Source: Erodium maritimum (lineage: Eukaryota; Streptophyta; Magnoliopsida; Geraniales; Geraniaceae). From it: DNA of 64,000 nt. The notes under the pieces were generated by a model. It was not told the origin of the DNA. It saw nothing but the letters and a program-made list of their open reading frames with translations, and did no database searches. A program made the position numbers and the translations under genes. The stretch spans positions 35,605,039 through 35,669,038 of the forward strand of contig OY997590.1 of the NCBI GenBank assembly GCA_963921825.1, given 5' to 3'. Shown here piece after piece: positions 43,715 to 57,500 of the stretch; position 1 is the first letter of the stretch; each line of letters opens with the position of its first letter.

Positions 43715-44424
43715 ATGCTTATGAATATTACTTCAATTTTTGAATTTTTCTTATGATGGATGGGTTTTAAATTTTAGCCATGATACATTTGTAGTATCAA
43801 TGCAAAGCAACTTAGGGCCTTGTGGGCTAAATCATTTGTAGGGGACTTCACTTTTCTCATCAACGTGGGCCATTTTGTATAACTTAAGTGGTAGACTTGT
43901 TCCTTGATTAGCTTCATCTCAAAGGCTACATTTCTAGTGATGGGGTTTCTTGATTATGTATGTTAAAGTCTTACATTAAATATATGTGAATTCATTCCCT
44001 ATCAACAAAGTGACGTACATCTATTACCTATGTAGATTTGTGGTAAGTTTAATTCTAATATGATATCAGAATTTAGTTGTGGATTTATAAACATAGTATC
44101 TCATAATAAAGATTTATCTATCATTTCATATGCAATATTTCAAATAATACAAAACATTTTTATTACATATATTCTATATAAGTGTTTTTTTTAAAAAAGG
44201 AATAATATTATTAAAGCTCATCAGAGACAGAAAAATGGTATGAGAGCGAATTCTTTAAGAACGACTCAAAAACTAATCATCTAGTTGTAATCGAAGTATA
44301 GGCGTTTATATTAAAACATCCAAGGGGCAACACTTAAAACTAAAAAAATAATAAAACCAACTCGATATACACAACAAAACATGACTTTTTATCTCTGTAA
44401 AAAAACCTAGTCGGCGACAACTAA
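43715..44424. other. Promoter side of the small gene and a LINE-like 3' end
   Basis: 43715-44180 shows no recognisable element. From about 44185 a T run followed by AATAATATTATTAAAGCTCA resembles the complement of a plant LINE 3' end, so a leftward-reading LINE tail may lie at 44185-44424. Weak evidence. Confidence 0.3.
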
Positions 44425-47400
44425 TGTCACGCCCCAAATCCGGTTTCGGCCGGACTCGAGACGTGACTTGAATTGAACAAGAAAAGAATAGTAAAACAGT
44501 AATAAAATCCTTTAAAGCTCAAATGAGTTCCAATCAATTTCTCAAATAATAGGATCCAAAATCTTAAATAGAGAGTCAAAGCTCAAAATGAAGTATGAGA
44601 TAAGTAAAGTTCAACAACATAGACCACCACGTCTCTAAAACAACCCTCAAAACATCCAGAAGCTCCCGAGCCTCGAATCCACTACTCATCTATCAAGCCT
44701 GTAGAAATTGTAAACAACAAAGAGGGGTGAGCTTTACGCTCAGTAGGGAAAATAAATAACAAGGCAAGCTTTTGAGTCTAATAAAATGGAGCTTCACAAA
44801 TTTAATCAAGTAATCCTAATACGAAGGATTGAGGAGATAATGAAATACTGAATAAAACGGGTATTTAACGCCTTCAAAGAGTCCGTAATAATCATAGAAA
44901 AATAGGGAAACCAATACTTCATTTAATAATCAATAGAAGATAGAGCGTGCAAGTAATGCCGTGGGACATGGAGTCACCACCCTCCGATCCACAATACTTC
45001 TTGTGTCATATCGGATTTTCCCTCGGCCCAGAGGAGACGCATGACATCACAAAGACGTATAACGTCGAGAATACCGGAAACATCCATATGAGGACGCATT
45101 CGTCGGGACCCTCGAAAACGTCTCCAAAGGACCATGAGTCATAGGGAACCGAGATAATGCTCCCGCAGGACGCATAGACTCGGGTGAATCAACAAGTAAC
45201 CAATCCCCGCAGGGTAAACCATCCAATTGCCCCGCAGGGTCCAGTAACCAATGCCCCGCAGCGTCTAATAATCAATGCTCCGCAGGGTCCAATCCAATGC
45301 CCCGCAGGGTCCAATAATCAATGCCCCGCAGGGTCCAATCCACCGGCTATGATACTACCCCACACCAGCGTTCCCTTTGGTGTGGGTACCATACCGGATC
45401 GCAAGTCATCGGCTTAGGTACTACCCCACACCAGTATTCCCCTTGGTGTAGGTACCTTGCATGCACTACCCCACACCGCAATGTGAGTGCCATACCGATA
45501 TAGAACCCAACTCAAAGATCCACAAGAGAGTAACATACTAAACAATCATAGCACAACCAAGCTTAGCACATCACAATTCTATCACAACACCCACATGAAT
45601 CAATGTAACTTAACACTTACCAATGTACTTACCGATCGCACTCCATCGGTCTATCATTCACCCGATCATATACCAATTAGCACAATCAATTACACTCAAA
45701 TTCATACAATCATTCATCCAAGTATTCGATCAAGTGACCATTCAAGCATTCAAAGTTCAACATGAAAAATCATCTAGTTGTATTAAACTCTTATCTTATC
45801 CAAACTAGGCAACCAAAGCATGTGAGGCACACACAACTAATCCGAGGGCTCTTCACGGCCTCTCTACCAGTAAAGCAATTCCCAAGTATTGAAGGCGAGT
45901 TAAGCTAGTTATTCACAACCTATGCATGCATATTAGACACATCCGATTATTAGTAATTGAAAGACGATTATTCTAGTAATTCACATCCTATATGCAATTA
46001 TAGGACCTTTCCAATTTTATTAACCTAATAGGCATACTAAGTATTGAAATGCAAGAGGAGTTAGTACTTTCCCCACCTTGCAGTCTTCCTACGAACAAAT
46101 ACTCCTATCAACAACGGTCCGGCTAGCCTCCTCTCCGTCCTCTCAAGGGTCCAAGTAGTCTTCGTCCCTCGAGCTCGTAAACCCGGTCTTGGACCAAAAC
46201 AATACAAAAATTAGTAACCCAACGACGTGTTCCTCAACTTAAAATACAGAACAGTCCTCAAAGAATAGAAATAAAGATAAAGGAATGATCTAGGAATCGA
46301 AATGGACTCAAAAGGAGGGTTTTGGTTCAGGAGTTCAGATCCGGAATGCGGTCCGGAACGCACCACAGGCCGTGCCGGAACCTGGCATGGACCGTATCAC
46401 AGACCGGCCCGGTAACCAGCACAGACCGCGCGACGCACCGGCCCGGAGTCTGACACGGACCGTGTGAGGTACCGTGCCGGACTCAAGACCGTTTCGCGCC
46501 GCGTACCGTGCCGGTACCTGGCCCGTCCCATGCGGCCTGCCATGCCGGCACATGGCCTGGTCCGGGTCACCTTCCGTGCCGAACTAGTCCAGGACCTTCC
46601 CCTTCTTTCCCCAACTCGAGTTACATGAAAATCAGACCAAAAACTCCATTTCTAACTTCTCCCAACTCCAAAATAACCATCAAAAGCCTCCAATCATCAA
46701 CACCCTCAATGGGTCCATCAAAACTTCAGCCAAACACAATCAAAACAACCTAACTTCACTAATTCTTCTCCCAAACACAACCAAAAGAGCTAGTTCTTCA
46801 ACTTCAAGCCAAATACCCACAAAACCCAAATTGGAAAGTGGATGAAATGGAAAGTGAAGAACACCCATACCTCTAGGAAGGTGAGATGATGAAGATGGAG
46901 GGAAAATGGAGAAGAAATGGTCAAGAACAAGGTCCAAGTTGCTTGTTTTTCCTCCTTTCTTCTTCCTCAAGCAAGGAACTCTCCTCTCTTCTATTTCTAT
47001 GGTGATTTTCGGCTGCAACAACACAATATGAGCTGAATTGTGTGCTCTCTTTGCTTTAAATGACCTATTATGTCCATTTACCAAAAGGCCCTTAAGGTTT
47101 TATCCCTTTAAAGGTAAGTTGGGAGGGTATAAGGGTCAATGGAAGCCCCTTTTTCATCCTCCAAGCCAAAAATGCCAAGTGTCAAGTGGGGTCACTTTCA
47201 CTTAAATAAATTTCCATCCGTCCAAGATTATATCGGAAAAGAACCGATAAAAAGTCCAATTTTGACCGAAAGTTGACCTAACCAATATTACAGTCAAACT
47301 GAAGGAAATGGCCTAACTAAGCTTGTCGTGGTGACGGCTAAGCTTTTTGGGCCCCGGAAAGGTCCCGAATGACTTCCTGAGTCATCGGTTGACTTTTCCG

Positions 47401-47465
47401 GCCGAAAGTCAAACTTGTCTAGGAATCACCGGTTCGACCGGGATTGGCCAGGGGCAGTTCTTACA
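44425..47465 (-). mobile_element. Solo LTR of a gypsy element related to C (fossil)
   Basis: 3,041 bases, read leftward from TGTAAGAACTGCCCC at 47465 to GGGGCGTGACA at 44425. Flanks ACTAA and AATAA agree at four of five bases. No internal region. Its end half resembles the LTR of element C, including shared CTAGAATAATCGT. It carries two repeat arrays and a GC-rich block (46340-46570) with many CCGGxxCCTGGCA-like units. Formed most simply by recombination between the two LTRs of a full element. Confidence 0.8.
45190..45490. repeat. Two minisatellites in the solo LTR
   Basis: 45190-45345: six to seven units around CCCCGCAGGGTCCA separated by TAATCAATG-like spacers (21-26 bases). 45350-45490: three units of about 65 bases around TACTACCCCACACC, each with an inward TGGTGTGGGTACC that can pair with it as a small hairpin. 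Confidence 0.8.
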
Positions 47466-49250
47466 AATAAATCCCACCTTCTGCTCCTCTCCCCACCGGG
47501 GACCACTTGGTCTCTGGCTATGGATGTCATCGGTGGTGGCCTTTCTTCTCCCCCATCTTTGTTTCGCTCGCCTTTCCTGTTTACTCTTTGGCTTCGGCCT
47601 CTGTTCCCTCGCTTGGAAACCTGCTTCTCCGGCCAGTCGCGGTGCTCGCTTCCTTGGTGTTTCTCGGTGGTGCTTCAAGTGTCTCACGGCGTCAAGGCTG
47701 AGTTGTTCCCCTACCTGTCTTCGTCAGCCTCCCCTATACTAGATTCTGTAAGCCATTATCAGATCTAGTCACCGACACAACATTCTGTGCTTTTTGTGCC
47801 TGGTTCAGTTCTGTTGCTACACCAAGTCTTCAGATTTGTCGGATTCGTAAAGTTTTGTGGCTTCAACCGCCGACTCTTGTTTTGTTGCTCAAAGTGAGAC
47901 TCATCCAAGTCTTCAACACTTCGTCGAAGTTCTATCAGGATCTTGGCTTCATCCACCGACGTCTCCTTGGTTCGGGAAAAGGGTGAGGACGTTACTCTGT
48001 CTCGGCGTCCAGACTTCTCTTGTTTTCGGGGATTTTTAGGTTCGTCTTAAGCTATTCTGTTTCCTTGTGTGGATTTTTTGTGTGAGGCTGGTTTGGTGGA
48101 CTGGGAGTGTGGCTAGATCTGAAGGTAAAGGCTCTCTCGCGTGGTGGTTGTGGTCTACCTACTCTTTGCTGCTCAGAGGGACAAACTTCAGGAGGCCTCC
48201 CTTTTTTGATTAGGTTCTCGTGACCTGGTCTGCTCGTTTCAGGCATTCCTTTCGCGAAACTGCACTACAGATTTGGTTGTTCTTCCCATACCTCCGTTTC
48301 TCGGCCGTTGATGTAGGGTCTCTTTGTGACGACTTTTATCAGTTATGGCATGAGACGCGTTTATGGACTTTCATCATCCTATATCATCGTGGAGCTGATC
48401 TCGAGGTTCGGTTACGAGCGTGATTCTCTGATCTTTCGTCGGCTCCGATGACTCGTTTCAGATTTTGAGTAGGACACGTTTCTCGACCTCTATGGTCGTA
48501 GATCGACGCGGATTTGATTGCGTCTCGTCGTCCCGGTTAGTAAGGTTCTCTTTACATCATTTGTTTTTCATGTTGCCTATGGATAATCTGCTCTTACCCT
48601 AGGTTTAACTCGTTTTGATTTCCTCTGTCTCTCTGCCCTTTTGGTGGGGGTCGTCGGTTAGTTTAGATGTTGGCTTACGACGGGTGGTTATTGGCCTATG
48701 GGCCTCTATTGGAAGTCGAGAGGTTTTTTCCCCTTTGGGTTTTGATTTCCGGTGGTTTTTGCCACCGATCTATCTCTGTCGTTCAATGGTGTTGACCGTC
48801 AGCGTGTTAGTGTCCTCCGATGAGATGCAATATTTTCTACATGTACGGGTTAGGTATGAGGTGTTCAGAGTGGAGATTGACTGTTTTTTTGTGTTTCATT
48901 GTTGGAAAATCGGGGTTGTAGACCTTCTTTTTGGGGCTTTATGGTTGCAAAATCCGGGTACTAATACTTTTTTTTTCTTACTAGTTATGTGCTTAATGGT
49001 TGTACAATCTTATTTTTAGGCCTTGATTATCATTCTTGTTAATTTGCTGAGGTTTCTTACAGAAAAATGTTCTTTCTCTGTACTGTCTTGATCCTTTTAG
49101 GATCTGGTGAGTTGTTTGAGACTGAGATCTGTTTAGTTCTCTTGTTTCTTTTATTAGGACTGGAATTAGTTCGGTCTACAAAATTATACAGTCTTTGCCA
49201 TTGTCTTGCTTTTTTTGCCTAATTTATTATTCTTTGAAAAAGTTGGGTTT
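47466..49250 (+). mobile_element. Non-autonomous retroposon, copy 2
   Basis: About 1.78 kb, next to the solo LTR. Starts with GC-rich, pyrimidine-rich sequence (ACCTTCTGCTCCTCTCCCC) and ends in T-rich sequence near 49250. It shares the order and several strings with copy 1 at 40517-42305. No reverse transcriptase or known domain. Frames of 60-130 codons here are low-complexity and I do not count them as genes. The right end is not precisely defined. Confidence 0.45.
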
Positions 49251-49664
49251 TATAATATGTATTGTTGATAATAGGGGTTACTTTATGTCCTAACCCCCAC
49301 CTTTCGTTTATTACTAAATACTAACCCAAGCAAACGTAAATTGTCATGTAGTAATGTTGACCACAACTATGGCATTTTCCGTCCAAAAGTTTAACGGTTG
49401 TTTAGTGAGTAACATGATAAGTTGATAGTTCAGAGTTATTATTTGAAAATAAACGAAAGGTCTACGTTATAATTTGAGAATAAACGAAAAGTTGAAGTTT
49501 CCATTTTAGGAAAGTTTTAGAGCACGTGACAAGCATGTGACTGGTATTTCACGGCGTCAATACACTTAACAGATTTTGATACATTTAACAATTAAATGGT
49601 AAAACATATTACTACCTGATACTTTTTTTATATATGTAGGTTGTAATTTAATGTTTGACCTTAA
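49251..49664. other. AT-rich stretch with short repeats
   Basis: Two units of AATAAACGAAA spaced by 27 bases near 49447-49490 and an AACCCCCACCTTTCG motif near 49298. It may be a decayed MITE; ends were not found. Confidence 0.3.
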
Positions 49665-49673
49665 TATAATAAT

Positions 49674-50061
49674 GGGAAAACTCTGTTTCCTAACTTTTAC
49701 AAACATTTCATTATCAGATCCTAACCCATACCAACGTTTGGTCTCAATTCCTAACATGATAGGTTTGGAATTCCTCAGAAACTATAAAAAGCCGTCCAAA
49801 CTCACGATTTCGTCAACTCGTCGAGCATTGGGTTCGATTGCTTGAGAACGAGGATAAGTTCAACGTCGAGGAAGGCACCATGGGTAATGTACGCCAACAG
49901 CGACAACGCTTGGATGAGTTGACGAAATCGTGAGTTTAGACGGCTTTTTATAGTTTCTGAGAAATTCCAAACCTATTATGTTAGGAATCGAGACCAAACG
50001 TTAGCCTGGGTTAGGATCTGATAATGAAACGTTTGTAAAGTTTAGGAAACAAAGTTATCCC
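49674..50061. mobile_element. Long-TIR MITE (MULE-like) hairpin element
   Basis: 388 bases made of two inverted arms of 146 bases each (49674-49819 and 49916-50061) around a 96-base loop. Arms start GGGAAAACTCTGTTTCC and GGGATAACTTTGTTTCC and are roughly 90 % complementary. It is flanked by an exact 9-base duplication TATAATAAT (49665-49673 and 50062-50070), the size made by Mutator-like elements. The transcript could fold into one long double-stranded hairpin. No protein. Confidence 0.9.
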
Positions 50062-50070
50062 TATAATAAT

Positions 50071-51534
50071 TAAGATAACATGGAGTTTCCTCTCGATGAT
50101 AAAAAGAAAATCAATTCTAACTCAATATGAAGCCAATCACATCACATTATACAAATATATATTTATTATTTAATAAATATTTTGAGTCTTCACTTTCACT
50201 TATTAGTTTATATTCTGAAATTGATAGGCTTTTAACAAGTTCCTTTTTTGACAAGAAAAATAAACCCTTTTAATAGAAAATTTAATCTTACCGTTAACCC
50301 ATGATGATCCCAGGTTCCAAGAAACCAAAAGAAATGGGAACATTTAAAGGTTAAAGGTAACACCTTAAAATCCCTGGCTACTGAGAACTTGCACATTTCA
50401 TGGGTCCTACCTTGTCTTCTCTACTGTTTTAATCATAATTTGGCGCCAGAACTTTCACAGCCGTCCGATGTTTTCCAAATCAGATGTAAACAGCAGGTGG
50501 ATCCAAAAAACAAAAGTTACCGTACAAGTGTTGTTTGGCTCCCGTTGTGCAGGTTTCCTCCGATTGAGTATTGGGTTTGGGTAGCAATATGATCATTTAT
50601 TGATTAGCTTCTTTTTCTTGTGGTCCTTCCTAACCGTTGTCAGCCATATCTTATGTGGTCCAACACAAGCGCAAGGTTATTGCCAATTAGCTTCGGTTCT
50701 AGATGGTGTTTTTGTGAATAATAATGGTTTAAGGTTAGTCTGAGAACTATGATGATACAAAAGAATAGATTATTATGAGGATGGGATAGAGATGATGGCT
50801 TTCAGAGACTACCATGATTGTGTCTTGTACTTCGCTGGCTAGATTAACTATAACAAACTAATTCGACTGTGATAATAATGATGAGGTCACAACCTAGTTT
50901 CAATTTTCAATTACAATAATAATGGTTTAAGTGCTTGATAGGGAGAGATGATGACTTTGATTTGGTTCCATATTGAACCCACAATGGTATGTTATCTCAA
51001 GAGATAAAATAAAATATTAATACAAAAGATAAACATATAAATTTTCTTGTGAGTTGTGATACTAGATAAGTGGTCTAATCAGTTTGGATTGAAATTGTAA
51101 TTGCCATACGGCTTAATGGGCCTTAATCCTTTAGTGTAAAATCGGTCCCTTGACAAACAGGCCTATTTAGAGCTCAGTAGGTCTAGTCCAACAATTACGT
51201 GTATGGACAACGCCAAGGAAAAACGACACTTGACTACTCTTAAGTTGGCTCGTTTAACCGATGTTTACCCTAAAGTTTAAAAACTACTGATGCATACCCT
51301 GAAGTTACAACTTATAACTAAAAACACCTTTCACCGGCTAAAATAACGAAAATACCCTCAACTACACTTCAATAATTATTTTTAAAAAATTATTTAAAAA
51401 TCACTTATATATATATATAGAGGTTAATATTCAGATACAAATATACTATAAATATAAGAAATATGAATTCATCCCATCCTTAGAAACGAAAATATTGAAT
51501 GGTTTAGATTTGTTTAACCAATTCCAATTATCTA
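50071..51534. other. Unassigned AT-rich region
   Basis: No recognisable gene or element ends. Short runs such as (TA)n near 51405 are present. It may contain old unidentifiable repeats. It ends at the target site of element B. Confidence 0.35.
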
Positions 51535-54500
51535 TGTCACGCCCCAATTTCAGCGAACCGAACTCGGGACGCGAACTTTTAAAACATTAAACACTGAAAA
51601 CCTGTTTTGAATAAAACTCTGATATTTCCATTTAATTACCAAAAATAATGATAGTATTTACAACACAAAAACGTCCCAACAAGTGGACAAGGTACACATC
51701 CGTCACTAGACTCAACAAAAGTAAAGGCCAGACTCCGCTCCAAGCTCCATGAACTTCAAGAGCTAACCTAGTCCGTCCGGTGATCAGTACCTGTAGGAAA
51801 AGTAGCTAGGGGTGAGCGTTCGCTCACCTCCACGGATAACAGACTGACTATGGCATAATTAGTAGATAAAGCCAGTAACACAAACCAAACCCAACATCGG
51901 GACTACAGTCCCCAACTCAAGTACTCAACTGACCCACAACCCGTCACCTTCCTCAACAGACTCGACACTCGATAATACAGTGTAAACCCGACACAACTAT
52001 CGACGACCTCCTCAAGGACACGACAGAAGGACTACACAACGCCAAACAAGATCACAAAGGATCGCACACCAGCTGCTCAGTAACCAATCTCAATCAGGTC
52101 AGGGTTCGACCTATCGCAATTCCTCGACACGAAGTCGGATCAGGCTGTCGACCTTTCAAACTCGCAATTCATCGACACTAAGTCGGATCAGGCTGTCGAC
52201 CTTTGGAACTCGCAATTCATCGACACTAAGTCGGATCAGGCTGTCGACCTTTAGAACTCACCACCCCAGGTAACCACAATCACAATCACAGGCAAGTTCA
52301 ATCACACAGGCACTCAAGGCCACTCAAGACACCTCAACAGTCAAGACTCGGGTTCAACAACCCCACGGGCACTCACTGCCACTCAAGACACACCAACGGT
52401 CAAGACTCGGGTTCAACAACCCCACGGCACTCACTGCCACTCAAGACACACCCACGGTCAAGACTCGGATTCAACAACCCCACGGCGCTCACGGCCGCCC
52501 CAAAACATCAACAGTAAGACACGGGCACTCATGGCCACCCAAGACACCAATTTAAATACACGGGCTCTCAAGGCCACCCAAACTCAACAATAAATAACAC
52601 GGGCTCTCAAGGCCACCCAAACTCAACAGTAAATAACACGGGCTCTCAAGGCCACCCAAACTCATCAATAAATAACACGGGCTCTCAAGGCCACCCAAAC
52701 TCAACAATAAATAATACGGGCTCTCAAGGCCACCCAACTCAACAATAAATAACGCACAACAACCTCCAACATACTCGATGCCTCCAACAGTTCTAAGATC
52801 ACTAGTTTCACAAACAACCTCCGGGCATGGTCATATGCCTCCAGTAATTCAATTATCGCTAAGTTCTCTGTTCCTACGACACTACTAAGTGTCACATGCT
52901 TTTCTCTTAAACGCTACAATCCCGTATCATGCTTTTCTAATAATTAAATAATTCTACTCAACCCACGACACCCCGGTGTCACATGCAATTCTACTATTAA
53001 CTTTCCCTAATCAGGGCCGAGATCCGGCTACTTTTCCCTACCTCGTATATAAATCCAAAAGCGCTCCAACAACACCCGAAGTACACCCAGTCACTCGCCG
53101 AGCTTCCCTTTGCCTCGTTCCGTAGCACGATCTAAAAGAACACAATTTCAAAGTACTTTTAAACTAGTACGAATAAACCGAAAATTAACATTATTAACGC
53201 CCAAACGTAACCCCAACAATGTCGATCACTCCCAAACTCCCCAATTACTCGACATTGTCGATAAAGGGCCCGTAAAGGCCAGATTCGCCCGACATGGCGA
53301 ATCTGACCGGGTTTTGGTTAATTGCCTTCCGGGGCTCCAAAAGTCCCCGTTTTCGTTTCTACGGTCTTAGAATATTTCAAGGAACCCAACGCACTTGACG
53401 GAATCGAATTCCGATTTCTAAATCAATTTATTAACGTTTAAAGTTTCTAAAACCCGTTAATTACAACTTCTCCAATTTAATTCCAATTTTCGATTCGGTT
53501 TAGGGTAAATGGTCCGGGGAACGTTTTAAACCACCCGAACATTAAAACCCGAGCAACCGAGCACGTGGGCCCCACCCAAGGGGCTTGGCCGTGCCCTAGG
53601 GTTCAAGGGGAGGGGCTCGGCCACCATGTGGTGGCTGCTGCCAGCTCCGGCCAGCCACCACATGGCCGGCCGGCCACCACCCACGGTGGCCGGAGCTCCT
53701 CCCGAGCCTCCGGTCACCGGAAAACGTCATTCTTCTCCTCCAACCATCTCCAAAACGTCTCCAACTATCCCCCAACTCACTACAACCCTAACCCTTAGTT
53801 TATAACCAAACTCTAGCTTTCAAGAAAATAATCGAAATGACGATCGGTTTAGTGCTTACTCGAGAGGAAGACGAGGGGAAGAGATTTGCTCTTTGCTTTG
53901 AATCGATCCAATGGTTGAATATCAAACCCTATCTCCACTTCCTTTCTTCTCTCTTCTTCTCCTTCTTCTTCTCTCTCTAAAACCTCTCTTCTTCTTTCTA
54001 ATTTTAAAACAACTAACAACTAACTCCAGAATTCCCTTCCCTTTACCCTATGTTCGGCCACCACTCTCCTCCAGCCATTTCCCCCCCAAAACTAACACCA
54101 CCACAATTAGGACATGTGTCAAGGTGGGTCCTACACCTTTTGGAAAATATCTAGTTGATATTTTCCAATCAGTTTCGCGAAAATCGGGCGTTTCGGGCCC
54201 CGAACGGGCACTTTTCCCAAGAAATTACGAAACTTGGCGGGCTACAAGGAAACGGCTCAACTAAGACCACTGCGACGACGGCTAAGCTTTTTGGATCCAA
54301 AACGGTCCTCGAATGGACCAAAACGTCGCTCGGTTGACTTTTCCAGCGAAAAGTCAACATTTCCCAAATTGATCAGAAAGTTGCCCTAAGTCCCCTGGAA
54401 CTCATTTTGGTTGATAACGGGGTTATCTTAAGTCCGGTATGACCCTCGGGGTCAATTTAGATTAAGTTTAGTGTCTGTCTCAAATTTTTTAAATTTTCCT

Positions 54501-54545
54501 GTTTTTCGCAGGTTTGACTGACGTTGACCAGAAGTGGTTATTACA
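51535..54545 (-). repeat. 3' LTR of element B
   Basis: 3,011 bases, TGTCACGCCCC to GGTTATTACA. Contains three 54-base units with GTCGGATCAGGCTGTCGACC (52110-52260), a 66-base type array (52300-52500) and five units of about 40 bases with GGGCTCTCAAGGCCACCC (52555-52745). Order matches the LTR of A, but the 54-base unit has a different sequence. Confidence 0.9.
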
Positions 54546-57500
54546 GTCTACCCCCACTTAAAGGAATTTCGTGCGCGAAATTTAAAACAGACGTACCTCG
54601 GGAGTCGAATAGGCCGGGATACTTTGCGCGAACCTCGTCCTCGCGTTCCCACGTCGACTCAGCCCCGTGATGTTTCCACTGCACTCGGACCAAGCGGATA
54701 ATCTTGCCTCCCCGCAGAATCTGCTGCCGTGTGTCCATGGTCCGAACCGGCTGCTCCTCATAGGAGACATCATAAGCCACCTCGATATCAGTCCACTCGA
54801 TGACGTGGGAGGGGTCTGCGTTGTACTGCCGCAACTGGGACACGTGGAAGACGTTATGGACTCTCCCAAGTTGCGGTGGCAACGCCAGACGATAGGCCAC
54901 TGCTCCCACCCTTCCTAAGATCTCAAACGGGCCTATGTACCTCGGAGCCAACTTGCCCCCGCTGCGCCTGAACCGCACCAACCCCTTCCTCGGGCTCACC
55001 TTCAGGAACACGTGATCCCCGAATGCAAACTCAAGAGGTCGACGCCGCTTGTCGGCATAACTCTTCTGCCGGCTCTGCGCGGTCCTCAACCGATCGCGGA
55101 TCAATGCGACCTTCTCCATCGTCTCTCTCACAAGATCTGGCCCTAGCAGAATCTTGTCCCCCACCTCTGCCCAACACACTGGTGACCGACACGGCCTCCC
55201 ATACAACGCTTCGAAAGGTGCCATCCCGATACTGGCCTGGAAGCTGTTGTTGTAGGGTGAACTCGGCCAACGGCAGGTGGGTCTCCCAAGATCCCCTGAA
55301 ATCCAGCACACATGCTCGCAGCATGTCCTCCAAGATCTGAATGGTACGCTCAGACTGACCGTCTGTCTGGGGATGATGTGCCGTACTGAGTAGAATCTCT
55401 GTCCCCAACGCCTTCTGCAGGCTCGGCCAAAACCTAGACGTGAAGCGGGGATCCCTGTCAGACACTATCGACACCGGAACCCCGTGGAGACGCACTATCT
55501 CCTGAATATACAAGTTGCTCAACTTGTCGACCGGGTCTGTCATCCTTATAGCCAGGAAGTGGGCCGACTTGGTCAACCGGTCGACTACCACCCACACGGC
55601 GTCGTTTCCCTTCGGTGATCTCGGTAGTCCACACACGAAGTCCATCGTAATGTGCTCCCACTTCCACTGAGTAATCGGTAGTGGCTGTAACAATCCCGCT
55701 GGACGCTGATGCTCGGCCTTTACCTACTGACAGACGAGGCATCTCGACACAAACTCTGCTACTTCTCTCCGCATCCCGCTCCACCAGAAGTGTCGTCTGA
55801 GGTCACGGTACATCTTGGTGCCCCCCGGGTGCACCGTAAGACGCGAGTGATGTGCCTCTCGCAACACGTCGTTTGTATAGTTAACCGGCACGAACAACCC
55901 TCCTCTGTACTGTAGTCCCCAATCTGTACTGATCTCCCAACCTACTACCTCGTCGCCGTTGACGACCCTCTCTCTGATCTGTGCTGTCTCAACATCCTCC
56001 GTCTGCGCCTCCAACACTTGGGCAAGCAGTGAGGGTTGAGCTACTAGAGAGCACATGTCCATGTCACCCGTAACCTCCTCTAGCTCAAGCCCGAACGTGC
56101 TCAGCTCCCCCATCATGTCCCACTCTCGGACAGATATGCTGGCGAGGCTCGAAGCTGACTTCCTACTCAAGGCGTCGGCGACCATGTTCGCCTTGTCCGG
56201 ATGGTAGTATAGCTCGAAGTCGTACTCCTCGAGTAGCTCCATCCACCGTCGCTGACGCATGTTCAGGTCCCGCTGGGAAAATATGTACTTGAGGCTCTTG
56301 TGATCCAAGAACACCTGGAACCCCTCGCCATACAGATAATATCGCCAACTCTTTAGCGCAAACACGACTGCTGCTAGCTCCAAGTCGTGGGTAGGATAGT
56401 TGCGGTCGTGCGTTTTCAGCTGCCTAGAGCCATAGGCCACAACTCTGCCCAACTGCATCAGCACGCAGCCCAGTCCCTCTCTAGACGCATCACAGTAAAC
56501 ATGATAACCGATCCCTCGCTCGGGCACCACTAACACTGGAGCTGTAGTCAGTCGAGTCTTCAACTCCGCGAATGCACGCTCACAGTCATCTGTCCACACG
56601 AACCCGACACCCCTGCGCGTCAACTGAGTCATCGGCGCGGCTAGTCGTGCAAAGTCCTGGACGAATCGACGATAGTAGCCTGCCAACCCCAGAAAGCTGC
56701 GGATCTCGAAAACACTCGTGGGCCGTGCCCACTTTGAGACCGCGTCGATCTTCGACGGATCGACCAGGATACCGTCACGGGACACGATGTGGCCGAGGAA
56801 TCTCACCTCAGAGAGCCAGAACTCGCACTTCTCCCGGTTGGCATATAGCCGATGCTCGCGCAGTAGTGTCAAAACAGCCCTCAGATGTGACTTATGTGCC
56901 GCCTCGTTCTGCGAATATATAAGGATGTCGTCCACGAACACCACCACAAACTGATCTAGATACGGTCGGAAGATGATGTTCATCAGGTCCATGAACGTTG
57001 CTGGCGCGTTCGTCAGTCCGAATGGCATCACCAGGAACTTGTAGTGCCCATAGCGTGTCCGGAATGCAGTCTTTGCGACGCCCCCCTCACGGGCTCGCAA
57101 CTAATAATAACCGGATCGCAGATCGATCTTCGAGAAGTGGGTCGCCCCTCTCAACTGGTCGAAAAAGTCATCGATCCTCGGCATCGGGTATCGGTTCTTC
57201 ACCGTAACCCGGTTCAGCTTCCGGTAATCTATGCACATCCATAGCTCTCCACTCTTCTTCTTCACGAAGAGTGCTGGTGCTCCCCACGGCGATGCACTCG
57301 GACGGATAAACCCCTTCTGCTGAAGTTCCTCTAGCTGACGTTTCAGCTCAGTCAACTCTGCCGGCGCAAACCTGTAAGGCGCCATCGATATCGCCGCCGT
57401 TCCCGGCACTAGGTCAATCCCGAACTCCACCTCACGAACTGGTGGCAACCTGCTCAACTCCTCAGGAAAGACCTCAGGAAACTCGCATACCACTCTCGGT

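Noticed and set aside
52552-52737. A frame with repeated GGLESPCYLLLSL
   Set aside because: Translation of the 40-base LTR array of element B.
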